Shown here: positions 45,466-54,085 of the stretch, one piece after another | Position numbering within the stretch: position 1 is the first letter of the stretch | How the letters are laid out: each line of letters starts with the position of its first letter | The notes under the pieces: model-generated | The model's database searches: none | Seen by the model: only the letters and a program-made list of their open reading frames with translations | Told to the model about the DNA's origin: nothing | Translations under genes and position numbers: made by a program | Assembly: GCF_001280015.1 (NCBI RefSeq) | Contig: NZ_LGDV01000201.1 | Location: 62,001-126,000, forward strand | Direction of reading: 5' to 3' | Source: Streptomyces sp. MMG1121 | GTDB taxonomy: Bacteria > Actinomycetota > Actinomycetes > Streptomycetales > Streptomycetaceae | DNA length: 64,000 bases

Positions 45466-46353
45466 TCACCTGCGGGAAGGGTCCTCGGCGTCGGCGGCGT
45501 GGCCCGCCCAGTCCAGGATCTGGACGGCGGCTCCGGCGGCCTCCAGGCCCCGGCAACGGCCGTGGTGGCGACGGGAGATGCCGTCGAGGTCGAGGGGGCG
45601 GCCGAAGGCGGGGTGTGCGGCCAGCCGGCGGGCGTAGGCCCACAGGGCGCGGTGGCCGGCGATACGGTGCACGGCTGAGGCGTCGAGGTGGCAGCGGTGG
45701 ACGGTGTCGAGCTGCACCAGGGTCACCCACAGTTCGACGTCGGCGGCGGTGAGCCCGTCGTCGACGAGGTACTCCTCCCCCGCCAGCCGGTTCTCCAGCC
45801 GGCCCAGCGTGTCGAGCAACACCTCCAGGGCGGCGGCCTGTTCGACCGGGTCGGTGCCCGCCCGTCCGGCGCGCTGCGCGGCCTCCTCGATGCCCTCGTC
45901 GCACATCCGCTCCACGGCCTCGATCACGGACTCCAGTCCGCTCGGGTACAGCACGGTACGGCCCTCGTGGGGGAAGCGGTCCAGGTCGCGCAGGATGTCG
46001 CGGGCACGGGTGCTGACGATGCGTCCGGACCAGTCGTCGCTGAGGACGGGGGCGAGGGCCGGGCCGGTGTAGTGGTGGGCGCTCGCCTCGTACAGCGGGC
46101 GCAGGGCCGCGTGGCCGCCGCCGGGACAGTCCGGGACGGCGGGCAGATAGGTGACCGGACAGCCGCCGTCCAGGCCGAGGAGGCCGTGTCCGACGGCGAG
46201 GCGCAGTCCGTCGGGACACGCGGTGGACAGATGCAGCCGGTAGCGGTGGGGCACGGCGTAGTGGCCACTGCGCGCGTCCCGGCCGATCCGGCCCCGGAAG
46301 ACGGGGGCGGCGCGGTGGACGGACGGGACGGCGGCGAGCGGAGTGATGGACAT
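45466..46353 (-). CDS. Glutathionyl-hydroquinone-reductase-like (GST omega-type) protein
   Basis: A 295-residue GST-fold protein. The N-terminal thioredoxin-like part has FRGRIGRDARSGHYAVPHRYRLHLSTACPDGLRLAVGH aligned to the ECM4/YqjG family, where the catalytic CPWAHR has become CPDGLR: the Cys stays, Trp and His are lost. The C-terminal helical domain (LENRLAGEEYLVDDGLTAADVELWVTLVQLD) is typical of GSTs. Streptomyces uses mycothiol, so the thiol partner is likely not glutathione. It is preceded by its own leader peptide 78 bp upstream, tying it to sulfur or thiol supply. ATG 46353. Confidence 0.8.
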   Translation of the reverse strand: MSITPLAAVPSVHRAAPVFRGRIGRDARSGHYAVPHRYRLHLSTACPDGLRLAVGHGLLGLDGGCPVTYLPAVPDCPGGGHAALRPLYEASAHHYTGPALAPVLSDDWSGRIVSTRARDILRDLDRFPHEGRTVLYPSGLESVIEAVERMCDEGIEEAAQRAGRAGTDPVEQAAALEVLLDTLGRLENRLAGEEYLVDDGLTAADVELWVTLVQLDTVHRCHLDASAVHRIAGHRALWAYARRLAAHPAFGRPLDLDGISRRHHGRCRGLEAAGAAVQILDWAGHAADAEDPSRR

Positions 46354-46431
46354 GCGTCTCCCCTGGTGGTGGACGTGTTCGAGGGGCGCGCCGACGGACG
46401 TCGTCGGCCGGTGGGCGCGCCGGGGCCCGGC

Positions 46432-46554
46432 TCAGCGCCGCGGGCTGATCGCGCTGCAGACGCGCAACAGATCGATGTGGCGGCGGGAGGTCAGAAGGGG
46501 TGCGCGCAACGGCGTGCGGCCCGTGCGGCCGGTGACCGTGTCGAGGCGCGGCAT
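46432..46554 (-). CDS. Short leader peptide, copy 3
   Basis: A 40-codon frame from ATG 46554 (GGGAAGT upstream), ending SRRHIDLLRVCSAISPRR. It has the same HIDLLRV core as copies 1 and 2, with the Cys inside the core instead of at the end. It lies 78 bp before the GST-like gene and probably controls it by attenuation. Confidence 0.75.
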   Translation of the reverse strand: MPRLDTVTGRTGRTPLRAPLLTSRRHIDLLRVCSAISPRR

Positions 46555-46714
46555 ACTTCCCTACCTGTTCACTAGGATTCCCTCCCTGGAGTGTCGATCC
46601 GGCGTCGTGCGACGTCAAGGGGGCGTCCACGCCTGGGACTCCGGGCGGGTGAGGGGCCGTCGGGGGGCGAAGGGCGACCGGATGTGTCCGAGGTCTCCTC
46701 AGACAGTGCACCAT

Positions 46715-46726
46715 GTGACATAGTAC
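46715..46726. promoter_or_regulatory. Operator-like site 1 of the hydroxyproline operon
   Basis: GTGACATAGTAC lies 4 bp before the GTG start of the first gene and shares GTGACAT with sites at 49597 and 51576. Candidate binding site for the GntR regulator encoded at 51572. Confidence 0.5.
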
Positions 46727-46730
46727 TGCC

Positions 46731-47891
46731 GTGGCGAAGCGACTGACCTGCGATGTCGTGGTCGTCGGAGCCGGTATGGCGGGTGCGGCCTGTGCGCTGT
46801 ACGCCGCACGGGCCGGCCTCGACGTGCGGGTGGTGGACCGGGGGCCGGTGGCCGGCGGCACCACCGGAGCGGGCGAGGGCAACCTGCTGGTCTCCGACAA
46901 GGAACCGGGCCCGGAACTCGAACTCGCCCTGCTGTCCGCCCGGTTGTGGGAGCGACTGGCGGACGAGCTGGGCACGGCGATCGAGTACGAACCCAAGGGC
47001 GGCCTGGTGGTCGCCGCCACGCCCGACGCCCTGGCCTCGCTGTCGGCCTTCGCGGCCGGGCAACGCGCCGCCGGCGTCACCGCCGAGCCGGTGAGCGCCA
47101 CCGGACTCCCCGGCCTGGAGCCCCACTTGGCCCCCGGCCTGGCGGGCGGGATGCACTATCCGCAGGACGCCCAGGTCATGCCCGCCCTGGCCGCCGCCCA
47201 CCTGCTCCGCGCCTCCGGGGCCCGGCTGCACACGGGCTGGACGGTGACCGGGATCCGGCGCGCGGCGGACGGCACGGTGGCCGGTGTCCGCACCGACCGG
47301 GGCGACCTGTACGCACCGGCGGTGGTGAACGCGGCCGGTACCTGGGGCGGCGACCTCGCGGCACTCGCGGACGTCCGGCTGCCGGTGCTCCCCCGACGCG
47401 GCTTCGTCCTGGTCACCGAGCCGCTGCCGCGCATGGTCCGGCACAAGGTGTACGCGGCGGACTACGTGGCCGACGTCGCGAGCGACTCGGCCGCCTTGCG
47501 CACCTCGCCGGTCGTGGAGGGCACGGCCGCCGGGCCGGTGCTGATCGGCGCGAGCCGGGAGCGGGTCGGTTTCGACCGCTCGCTGTCCCTGGCGGCGGTA
47601 CGGGCGCTCGCGGCCGGGGCGATCGGCCTGTTCCCCTTCCTGGAGCGGGTCCGCGCCCTGCGGACGTACGCGGGCTTCCGGCCGTATCTGCCCGACCACC
47701 TCCCGGCGATCGGGCCCGACCCCCGGGTACCCGGGATGTTCCACGCCTGCGGTCACGAGGGGGCCGGCATCGGACTCGCCACCGGTACCGGACAGTTGAT
47801 CGCCCAGACGCTCACCGGCAAGGCACCGGAGCTGGATCTCACCCCGTTCCGGCCGGACCGGTTCGACACGGACGGAGGCAACACACGGTGA
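46731..47891 (+). CDS. Amino acid dehydrogenase FAD subunit (DAO family; D-hydroxyproline dehydrogenase-like)
   Basis: A 386-residue DAO-type flavoprotein. The FAD motif VVVGAGMAGAACALYAARAG is at residues ~9-28, followed by GGTTGAGEGNLLVSDKEPG, VNAAGTWGG and FHACGHEGAGIGLATGTG. It is followed by a 2Fe-2S subunit and a second FAD subunit in overlapping frames, the three-part layout of D-hydroxyproline dehydrogenase (and hydrogen cyanide synthase-like enzymes). It should oxidise cis-4-hydroxy-D-proline to pyrroline-4-hydroxy-2-carboxylate. It starts at GTG 46731, just after an operator-like site; the message may be nearly leaderless. Confidence 0.85.
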   Translation: MAKRLTCDVVVVGAGMAGAACALYAARAGLDVRVVDRGPVAGGTTGAGEGNLLVSDKEPGPELELALLSARLWERLADELGTAIEYEPKGGLVVAATPDALASLSAFAAGQRAAGVTAEPVSATGLPGLEPHLAPGLAGGMHYPQDAQVMPALAAAHLLRASGARLHTGWTVTGIRRAADGTVAGVRTDRGDLYAPAVVNAAGTWGGDLAALADVRLPVLPRRGFVLVTEPLPRMVRHKVYAADYVADVASDSAALRTSPVVEGTAAGPVLIGASRERVGFDRSLSLAAVRALAAGAIGLFPFLERVRALRTYAGFRPYLPDHLPAIGPDPRVPGMFHACGHEGAGIGLATGTGQLIAQTLTGKAPELDLTPFRPDRFDTDGGNTR

Positions 47892-48190
47892 ATCCACTGG
47901 AGTTGGCGCGGGCCCGGCCGGGCGAAGCATTCACGGTCACCCTGGACGAGCGGCCGGTGGAGGCGCTGCCCGGGCAGACGGTCGCGGCCGCGCTGTGGGC
48001 GGCGGGCGTGACGGCCTGGCGCAGCACGCGCGGCGCGGGGCGGCCCCGTGGGGTGTTCTGCGGGATCGGGGTGTGCTTCGACTGTCTGGTGACCGTCAAC
48101 AGCCGCCCGAACCAACGGGCTTGTGTGGTCCCGGTACACCCGGGCGATGTGATCCGCACCCAGGAGGGGACGGGACGCGACGATGACTGA
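47888..48190 (+). CDS. 2Fe-2S subunit of the dehydrogenase
   Basis: A 100-residue ferredoxin-like protein with a beta-grasp fold (VEALPGQTVAAALWAAG) and the Cys set CGIGVCFDC plus a later Cys in RACVVP, ligands for one 2Fe-2S cluster. GTG 47888 overlaps the previous stop, and its own end overlaps the next start. This small subunit carries electrons between the two flavin subunits. Length is typical (95-105 aa). Confidence 0.85.
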   Translation: MNPLELARARPGEAFTVTLDERPVEALPGQTVAAALWAAGVTAWRSTRGAGRPRGVFCGIGVCFDCLVTVNSRPNQRACVVPVHPGDVIRTQEGTGRDDD

Positions 48191-49637
48191 GCGAGCGCAT
48201 CTCGCCGTCGTCGGGGCGGGCCCGGCGGGCCTGGCCGGGGCGCTGGCGGCTGCCGCCCGGGGCGTGCGCGTCACGCTGGTCGACGCGGCGGGCCAGGCGG
48301 GCGGCCAGTTCTACCGACAGCCCGCCCCGGCCCTGAACGCCCGTCGCCCGCAGGCCCTGCACCACCAGTGGCGCACCTGGCGGCGCCTGTCGGACGCCCT
48401 CGCCCGGCACATCACGGCAGGCCGGATCACTCATATGCCGGACCATCACATCTGGTGCGTACAAATAGAGTCGGGTTCCTTCGCCCTGCACGCCCTGCTC
48501 GGCCCCGCCCAGGAGGAGGGGGTCACCGTCCGCGCCGACGCCGTGCTGCTCGCCACCGGCGGCTACGAACGCGTGCTGCCCTTCCCGGGCTGGACGCTGC
48601 CCGGTGTCGTCACGGCGGGCGGCGCGCAGGCCATGCTCAAGGGCGGCCTGGTGCTGCCGGGCCGGACGGTCGTGGTCGCGGGCACCGGCCCGCTGCTGCT
48701 GCCGGTGGCCACCGGGCTCGCCGCAGCGGGGGCCGAGGTGGCCGCACTGGTCGAGTCCGCCGCCCCCGCGGCCCTGCTGCGCCGAGCGCCGGACCTCGCC
48801 GCGCAGCCGGGCAAACTCGCCGAAGGCGCCTGGTACGCGGGTCAGTTGCTGCGGCACCGGGTGCGCACGCTGGCCCGGCACACCGTGGTGGAGGCGCACG
48901 GCACCGACCGGCTGACGGCGGTCACCGTGGCCGCGCTGGACCGGACCGGCCGGATCCTGCCCGGCAGGACGCGCCGCATCCCCTGCGACGCCCTCGCCGT
49001 CGGACACGGCATGGTGGCGCACACCGACCTCGCCGAGACTCTCGGCTGCACGCTGTCCGGGACGGAGGGCACGGCCGTACGGGTCGACGACGAACAGCGC
49101 ACCGATGTGCCCGGGGTGTGGGCCGCCGGAGAGAGCACCGGTATCGGCGGCGCGGCACTCGCGCTCGCCGAGGGGCATATCGCCGGCCGCTCGGCCGCCG
49201 CCCGCCTGCACGGCACCGCTCCCGACCCGCGCGCCCTGGCCGGCGCCGCCCGGGCCCGGATCCGGCTGCGGGCGTTCTTCGCGGCGCTCGACACGGTGTA
49301 CACACCGCCCGCGGGCTGGGCGGACCGGATCCCGGACGCCACGGTGGTGTGCCGGTGCGAGGAGGTCACCGCCGGCGAGGTCCGTACGGCCGTCCGCGCG
49401 CTCGGTGCCGGGGACCTGCGCACCGCGAAACTGCTCACCCGGGCCGGTATGGGCTGGTGCCAGGGCCGGATGTGCGCGCCCGCGGTGGCCGGCCTGACCG
49501 GATGCCCCCTCACCGCGGAACGCCGGCCCTTCGCGCGCCCGGTGCCGCTCGGCGTGCTGGCGAGCCTGCCGGACGACCCACACCGTGAACCAGACAGTGA
49601 CATGTCACACCCTATGGAATCGGGGACCGACTCATGA
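48183..49637 (+). CDS. Second FAD subunit with BFD-type Fe-S motif
   Basis: A 484-residue NAD(P)/FAD oxidoreductase: AVVGAGPAGLAGALAAAARG near the start, GGQFYRQ, TGGYERVLPFPGW, and a second dinucleotide-binding region VVVAGTGPLLLPVATGLA. The C-terminus has a BFD-like set CRCEEVTAGE ... GWCQGRMC, so it binds a second iron-sulfur cluster. Such subunits complete the heteromeric hydroxyproline (or sarcosine-like) dehydrogenase. It starts 8 bp before the end of the 2Fe-2S gene and overlaps the DapA-type gene (ATGA). It holds operator-like site 2 near its end. Confidence 0.85.
   Translation: MTERAHLAVVGAGPAGLAGALAAAARGVRVTLVDAAGQAGGQFYRQPAPALNARRPQALHHQWRTWRRLSDALARHITAGRITHMPDHHIWCVQIESGSFALHALLGPAQEEGVTVRADAVLLATGGYERVLPFPGWTLPGVVTAGGAQAMLKGGLVLPGRTVVVAGTGPLLLPVATGLAAAGAEVAALVESAAPAALLRRAPDLAAQPGKLAEGAWYAGQLLRHRVRTLARHTVVEAHGTDRLTAVTVAALDRTGRILPGRTRRIPCDALAVGHGMVAHTDLAETLGCTLSGTEGTAVRVDDEQRTDVPGVWAAGESTGIGGAALALAEGHIAGRSAAARLHGTAPDPRALAGAARARIRLRAFFAALDTVYTPPAGWADRIPDATVVCRCEEVTAGEVRTAVRALGAGDLRTAKLLTRAGMGWCQGRMCAPAVAGLTGCPLTAERRPFARPVPLGVLASLPDDPHREPDSDMSHPMESGTDS
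49597..49608. promoter_or_regulatory. Operator-like site 2 (perfect palindrome)
   Basis: GTGACATGTCAC is a perfect 12-bp palindrome at the 3' end of the FAD-subunit gene, 26 bp before the DapA-type start. It may add an internal promoter or operator to the operon. Confidence 0.5.
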
Positions 49638-50530
49638 CCCACCCGGAGAACCGCCCCTGGCGCGGCGTCCTCGTCGCCACCGCGCTCCCCCTGCGCGACG
49701 ACCTCTCCCCCGACTACGACCGCTACGCCGAGCACTGCGCCTGGCTGGTCGCGAGCGGCTGTGACGGCGTCGTACCGAACGGCTCGCTCGGCGAGTACCA
49801 GGTGCTCACCCCCGAGGAGCGCGCCCGGGTGGTGGAGACGGCCGTGGCGGCGGTCGGCGGGGAGCGGGTGATGCCGGGCGTCGCCGCGTACGGCTGTGCC
49901 GAGGCCCGCCGCTGGGCCGAGCAGGCGGGCGAGGCCGGCTGCGCGTCGGTGATGCTGCTGCCGCCCAACGCCTACCGCGCCGACGAGCGTTCCGTCCTCG
50001 CCCACTACGCGGAGGTCGCCCGGTCGGGTCTGCCGGTGGTGGCGTACAACAACCCGGTCGACACCAAGGTCGACCTGGTGCCCGAACTCCTCGCCCGGCT
50101 GCACGGCGAGGGCCACATCCACGGCGTGAAGGAGTTCTCCGGCGACGTCCGCCGCGCCTATCGCATCGCCGAACTCGCCCCGGAACTGGACCTGTTGGCC
50201 GGTGCCGACGACGTACTGCTGGAGCTGGCCGTGGCGGGCGCCAAGGGCTGGGTGGCAGGCTACCCCAACGCGCTCCCGCGCGCCTCGGCGGAGCTGTACC
50301 GTGCCGCGGTGGCCGGCGACCTCACCACCGCGCTCCCCTTGTACCGGCAACTGCACCCGCTGCTGCGCTGGGACTCGCGGACGGAGTTCGTACAGGCCAT
50401 CAAACGGTCCATGGACGTCGTCGGCCGCTACGGCGGCCCGGTGCGCCCGCCGCGCACGGCGCTGACGCCCGAGCAGGACGCGGCGGTCCGGGCGGCCACG
50501 GAGAAGGCAGTCGCCGCGGGACTGGCCTGA
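49634..50530 (+). CDS. DapA-family pyrroline-4-hydroxy-2-carboxylate deaminase-like
   Basis: A 298-residue (beta/alpha)8 class I aldolase of the dihydrodipicolinate synthase family. Conserved features: SGCDGVVPNGSLGEYQVL (substrate carboxyl site), VVAYNNPVDTK (catalytic Tyr) and HGVKEFSGD (Schiff-base Lys). In the hydroxyproline pathway a DapA homologue deaminates and opens pyrroline-4-hydroxy-2-carboxylate to 2-oxoglutarate semialdehyde. The neighbours (dehydrogenase, epimerase) strongly favour this over lysine synthesis. The semialdehyde dehydrogenase that would finish the route is not in the window. ATG 49634. Confidence 0.85.
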   Translation: MTHPENRPWRGVLVATALPLRDDLSPDYDRYAEHCAWLVASGCDGVVPNGSLGEYQVLTPEERARVVETAVAAVGGERVMPGVAAYGCAEARRWAEQAGEAGCASVMLLPPNAYRADERSVLAHYAEVARSGLPVVAYNNPVDTKVDLVPELLARLHGEGHIHGVKEFSGDVRRAYRIAELAPELDLLAGADDVLLELAVAGAKGWVAGYPNALPRASAELYRAAVAGDLTTALPLYRQLHPLLRWDSRTEFVQAIKRSMDVVGRYGGPVRPPRTALTPEQDAAVRAATEKAVAAGLA

Positions 50531-50556
50531 GACGCCCGGAAAGGAGGCCGAGAAGC

Positions 50557-51558
50557 ATGCGCAGCAAGCTCGTCCTGCACGCCGTCGACTCGCACACCGA
50601 GGGCATGCCGACCCGCGTGATCACCGGCGGGATCGGCACCGTACCGGGTGCGACGATGAACGAGCGGCGGCTGTACTTCCGTGAACACCGCGACGCCGTC
50701 AAGCGGTTGCTGATGAACGAGCCGCGCGGGCACTCCTCGATGAGCGGCGCGATCCTCCAGCCGCCGAGCCGCCCCGACTGCGACTGGGGGGTGATCTACA
50801 TCGAGGTCTCCGGCTATCTGCCGATGTGCGGGCACGGCACCATCGGGGTGGCCACCGTACTGGTCGAGACCGGCATGGTGGACGTCGTGGAGCCGGTGAC
50901 CACCATCCGGCTGGACACCCCGGCGGGACCGGTGGTGGCCGAGGTGGCGGTGGAGAACGGCGCCGCACGGCACGTGACCCTGAGGAACGTGCCCTCGTTC
51001 GTCGTCGCCCTGGACCGCAGGGCCACCCTCCCCGACGGCCGTACCGTCACCTACGACCTCGCCTACGGCGGCAACTTCTACGCGATCCTGCCGCTCGACG
51101 CCTTCGGGCTGCCCTTCGACCGCGCCCGCAAGGACGACATCCTCGCGGCGGGCCTGTCACTGATGGAGGTGATCAACTCCGGGGCGGAACCGGTGCATCC
51201 GGCGGACCCGTCCATCCGCGGCTGCCACCACGTACACCTCTACGCGCCGGGGGCCACCGCACGGCACTCGCGGCACGCGATGGTCATCCACCCGGGCTGG
51301 TTCGACCGCTCCCCGTGCGGTACGGGCACGAGTGCGCGCATGGCACAACTGCACGCCCGTGGTGAACTGCCCTTGCACACCGAGTTCGTGAACGAGTCGT
51401 TCATCGGCACCCGGTTCACCGGACGGCTGCTCGGCGAGACGGAGGTCGCCGAAGTCCCGGCCGTCCTGCCCAGTTTCACCGGCCGCGCCTGGATCACGGG
51501 TACGGCCCAGTACCTCCTGGACCCCACCGACCCCTTCCCCGAGGGCTTCGTCCTCTAG
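50557..51558 (+). CDS. 4-hydroxyproline 2-epimerase (proline racemase family)
   Basis: A 333-residue member of the proline racemase family with both catalytic Cys in place: LPMCGHGTIG (C91) and RSPCGTGTSARM (C254). Two Cys define a racemase/epimerase; trans-3-hydroxyproline dehydratases have Thr at the first position. It should interconvert trans-4-hydroxy-L-proline and cis-4-hydroxy-D-proline, feeding the dehydrogenase above. ATG 50557 has AAAGGAGG upstream. Fifth gene of the operon, directly followed by the GntR regulator. Confidence 0.9.
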   Translation: MRSKLVLHAVDSHTEGMPTRVITGGIGTVPGATMNERRLYFREHRDAVKRLLMNEPRGHSSMSGAILQPPSRPDCDWGVIYIEVSGYLPMCGHGTIGVATVLVETGMVDVVEPVTTIRLDTPAGPVVAEVAVENGAARHVTLRNVPSFVVALDRRATLPDGRTVTYDLAYGGNFYAILPLDAFGLPFDRARKDDILAAGLSLMEVINSGAEPVHPADPSIRGCHHVHLYAPGATARHSRHAMVIHPGWFDRSPCGTGTSARMAQLHARGELPLHTEFVNESFIGTRFTGRLLGETEVAEVPAVLPSFTGRAWITGTAQYLLDPTDPFPEGFVL

Positions 51559-51571
51559 ACTCGCGTCGGTG

Positions 51572-52282
51572 ATGCGTGACATGGCACAGGCACAGAACAG
51601 TCCGGATGCGAACCTTCCGGCACTGCCCCGGCTCGGCGGCCGGCGCAGCAGCTACCGCGAGCGGGTCGCCGACGCGCTGCGCGCCGCGCTGATCGCGGGT
51701 GAGCTGCGGCCGGGCGAGGTCTACTCCGCGCCGTCGCTCGCCGCCCGCTTCGGTGTCTCGGCGACGCCGGTGCGGGAGGCGATGCTGGACCTGGCCAAGG
51801 AGGGCCTGGTCGACACCGTGCCGAACAAGGGCTTCCGGGTCACCGCCGTCTCCGACCAGCAGCTGGACGAGTACACGCACATCCGTGCGCTCATCGAGAT
51901 CCCCACCGTGGCCGGACTGGCCCGCACGGGCGACCGCGTCTCGCTGGAGGCGCTGCGCCCGGCGGCCCGGGAGATCGTCACCGCGGCGGTGGCGGGCGAC
52001 CTGATCGCCTATGTCGAGGCCGACACCCGTTTCCACCTCGGCCTGCTGGCCCTGGCCGGCAACGCCCACCTGGTCGAGGTGATCGCCGACCTGCGCGGCC
52101 GCTCCCGCCTCTACGGCCTGACGGCACTGGTGCAGGCGGGCCGCCTGCTCGCCTCCGCCGAGGAGCACCTCGAACTCCTCGACGCCCTGCTGGAGCGCAA
52201 CGAACAGGCCGTGCGCGAGATCATGACCCGGCATCTGGGTCATGTCCGCGGCCTGTGGGCGGCGGGCGGGGATCCCGCCTAG
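51572..52282 (+). CDS. GntR-family (FCD) transcriptional regulator
   Basis: A 236-residue regulator. The winged helix-turn-helix (residues ~28-90) includes LIAGELRPGEVYSAPSLAARFGVSATPVREAMLDLAKEGLV. The FCD ligand domain carries metal-binding candidates (DTRFHLGLL, NAHLVEVI, EEHLELLDAL, TRHLGHV). It probably senses hydroxyproline or a pathway intermediate and controls the operon it ends. A third operator-like site (51576) overlaps its own start, suggesting autoregulation. GTG 51569 and ATG 51581 are other possible starts. Confidence 0.88.
   Translation: MRDMAQAQNSPDANLPALPRLGGRRSSYRERVADALRAALIAGELRPGEVYSAPSLAARFGVSATPVREAMLDLAKEGLVDTVPNKGFRVTAVSDQQLDEYTHIRALIEIPTVAGLARTGDRVSLEALRPAAREIVTAAVAGDLIAYVEADTRFHLGLLALAGNAHLVEVIADLRGRSRLYGLTALVQAGRLLASAEEHLELLDALLERNEQAVREIMTRHLGHVRGLWAAGGDPA
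51576..51587. promoter_or_regulatory. Operator-like site 3, overlapping the GntR start
   Basis: GTGACATGGCAC differs from the perfect palindrome at 49597 at one base. It overlaps the start region of the regulator gene. Confidence 0.45.
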
Positions 52283-52449
52283 ACCGCAGGACATTTCACG
52301 GCACAGATGCTGTTCCGGCGCACTTTTTACACGTACGCCCCGGTGGGACGACACAAGAACCGGCAATTTTGTGGCGGGCGGGAGGTTCCCGGACCATACT
52401 CCCGTACCGGCGATCCCGGGACAGCTGTTCGATGAGAGGCAGACCACCC

Positions 52450-53889
52450 ATGCACAGCACCGGAACCGCGCCACAGCCGGCTCCGGCCCCCTCGGAGACC
52501 CGCGTGGTCCCCGTCGAGGTCCCGCACGACGCCCCACCCGTCGCGGACTCGTCCAGTACCAGCAAGCATGCCCGGAGCTTCGGTCTACCGGTCGCCACCG
52601 CGCTGGTCATGGGCAACATCATCGGCGGTGGCATCTTCATGCTCCCCGCCTCCATCGCCCCCTTCGGCACGGTCAGCCTGGTCGCGTTCGCCGTGCTGAC
52701 CGTCGCCGCGATCGCCCTGGCCCTGGTCTTCGGCCGGCTCGCCGCACGCGATCCGCGCACCGGCGGGCCGTACGTCTACGCCCGCGAGGCCTTCGGTGAC
52801 TTCGCCGGTTTCCTGTCCGCCTGGTCGTACTGGATCACCGGCTGGGTGTCGAACGCCGCGCTCGCCGTCGCCGCCGTCGGCTACCTCGACGTGCTGATGC
52901 CCGTGGGCGGCCACCACTGGTCCGCGTGCCTGGCCGCCCTGACCCTGCTGTGGCTGCCCGCCGTGGCCAACTTCGCCGGCACCCGCTACGTGGGCGCCGT
53001 ACAACTCGTGTCCACCGTGCTGAAGTTCGTGCCGCTGCTGCTCGTCGCGGTCGGCGGGCTGTTCTTCTTCGACCCGGCGCGGATGGGACCGTTCAACTCG
53101 AGCGGTCACGGCGCGGTCGGCGCGGTGTCCGCCTCCGCCGCCCTGCTGCTGTTCTCCTACCTCGGGGTGGAGTCCGCCGCCGTCAGCGCGGGCGAGGTCA
53201 AGAACGCCCGCCGCAACGTGGGCCGGGCCACCGTCATCGGCACGACGGGCGCCGCGCTGGTGTACCTGCTGGGCACCCTGTCGGTCTTCGGCACGGTCCC
53301 GCACGAGCGTCTGGTGCACTCCACCGCGCCGTTCTCGGACGCCGTGAACGCGATGTTCGGCGGCGGCTGGGGCGGTTCGGCCGTGGCGGTGGCGGCGGTG
53401 GTGTCGATGACCGGCTGCCTCAACGGCTGGACCCTGCTGAGCGCCCAGACCCCGTACGCCGCGGCCAAGGACGGCCTGTTCCCGGCCGCCTTCGCACGGC
53501 GCCGCCGGGGCGTGCCGACCTTCGGCGTCGCCGTCACGGTCGTCCTCGCCTCCCTGCTCACCGCCTACAACTACCTGTCGGGTTCGGGGAAGGTCTTCGA
53601 GGTCCTGGTGCTCGTCACCACGTTCACCGCGACGGTGCCGTATCTGCTGGCCACGGCCGCGCAGCTCTTCCACCTCGTCTCCGGCAGGGGCGAGTCGGTG
53701 AACCGCGCCCGGCTGATCCGGGACGGGGTGATCACCGCGGTGGCGGCCGCCTTCTCCCTCTGGCTGATGGCCGGCGCCGGTTACGCCGCGGTGTACCAGG
53801 GCGTGCTGTTCCTGTTCGCGGGAGTCCTCGTCTACGCGGTGATGGCGGCCCGCCGCCAACGCGACGCGGCGGCGACCGACCCGGCGTGA
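52450..53889 (+). CDS. APC-family amino acid permease, probable hydroxyproline/amino acid uptake
   Basis: A 479-residue transporter with ~12 membrane helices. TM1 carries VMGNIIGGGIFMLPASIAPFG, the APC substrate-binding GxG motif, and TM6 has LLFSYLGVESAAVSAGEVKN. It resembles the basic-amino-acid/polyamine antiporter (APA) branch. It has its own 167-bp upstream region and may be a separate transcript; its place after the hydroxyproline genes makes uptake of that amino acid plausible. ATG 52450 has GAGAGGCAG upstream. The ~40-residue N-terminal tail is cytosolic. Confidence 0.83.
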   Translation: MHSTGTAPQPAPAPSETRVVPVEVPHDAPPVADSSSTSKHARSFGLPVATALVMGNIIGGGIFMLPASIAPFGTVSLVAFAVLTVAAIALALVFGRLAARDPRTGGPYVYAREAFGDFAGFLSAWSYWITGWVSNAALAVAAVGYLDVLMPVGGHHWSACLAALTLLWLPAVANFAGTRYVGAVQLVSTVLKFVPLLLVAVGGLFFFDPARMGPFNSSGHGAVGAVSASAALLLFSYLGVESAAVSAGEVKNARRNVGRATVIGTTGAALVYLLGTLSVFGTVPHERLVHSTAPFSDAVNAMFGGGWGGSAVAVAAVVSMTGCLNGWTLLSAQTPYAAAKDGLFPAAFARRRRGVPTFGVAVTVVLASLLTAYNYLSGSGKVFEVLVLVTTFTATVPYLLATAAQLFHLVSGRGESVNRARLIRDGVITAVAAAFSLWLMAGAGYAAVYQGVLFLFAGVLVYAVMAARRQRDAAATDPA

Positions 53890-53909
53890 GCCGGATCGAG
53901 GGCAGAAGG

Positions 53910-53945
53910 AAGGCGCCGTACCGGTCGATTCCGGTACGGCGCCTT
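53910..53945. terminator. Bidirectional terminator, permease/tRNA
   Basis: A 15-bp perfect stem, AAGGCGCCGTACCGG (53910-53924) and its complement (53931-53945), with loop TCGATT and a T-run after it on the plus strand. It separates the permease from tRNA-Pro. Confidence 0.85.
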
Positions 53946-53963
53946 TCTCGCGTTCTCGCAACG

Positions 53964-54037
<74 letters not shown>

Positions 54038-54085
54038 TTGCGGTCCCACCCGGGGGTGTCCCCCGCGTGATCACGCAGGTCAACC

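Noticed and set aside
50557..51558. trans-3-hydroxyproline dehydratase
   Set aside because: Both catalytic Cys are present; dehydratases carry Thr at the first position.
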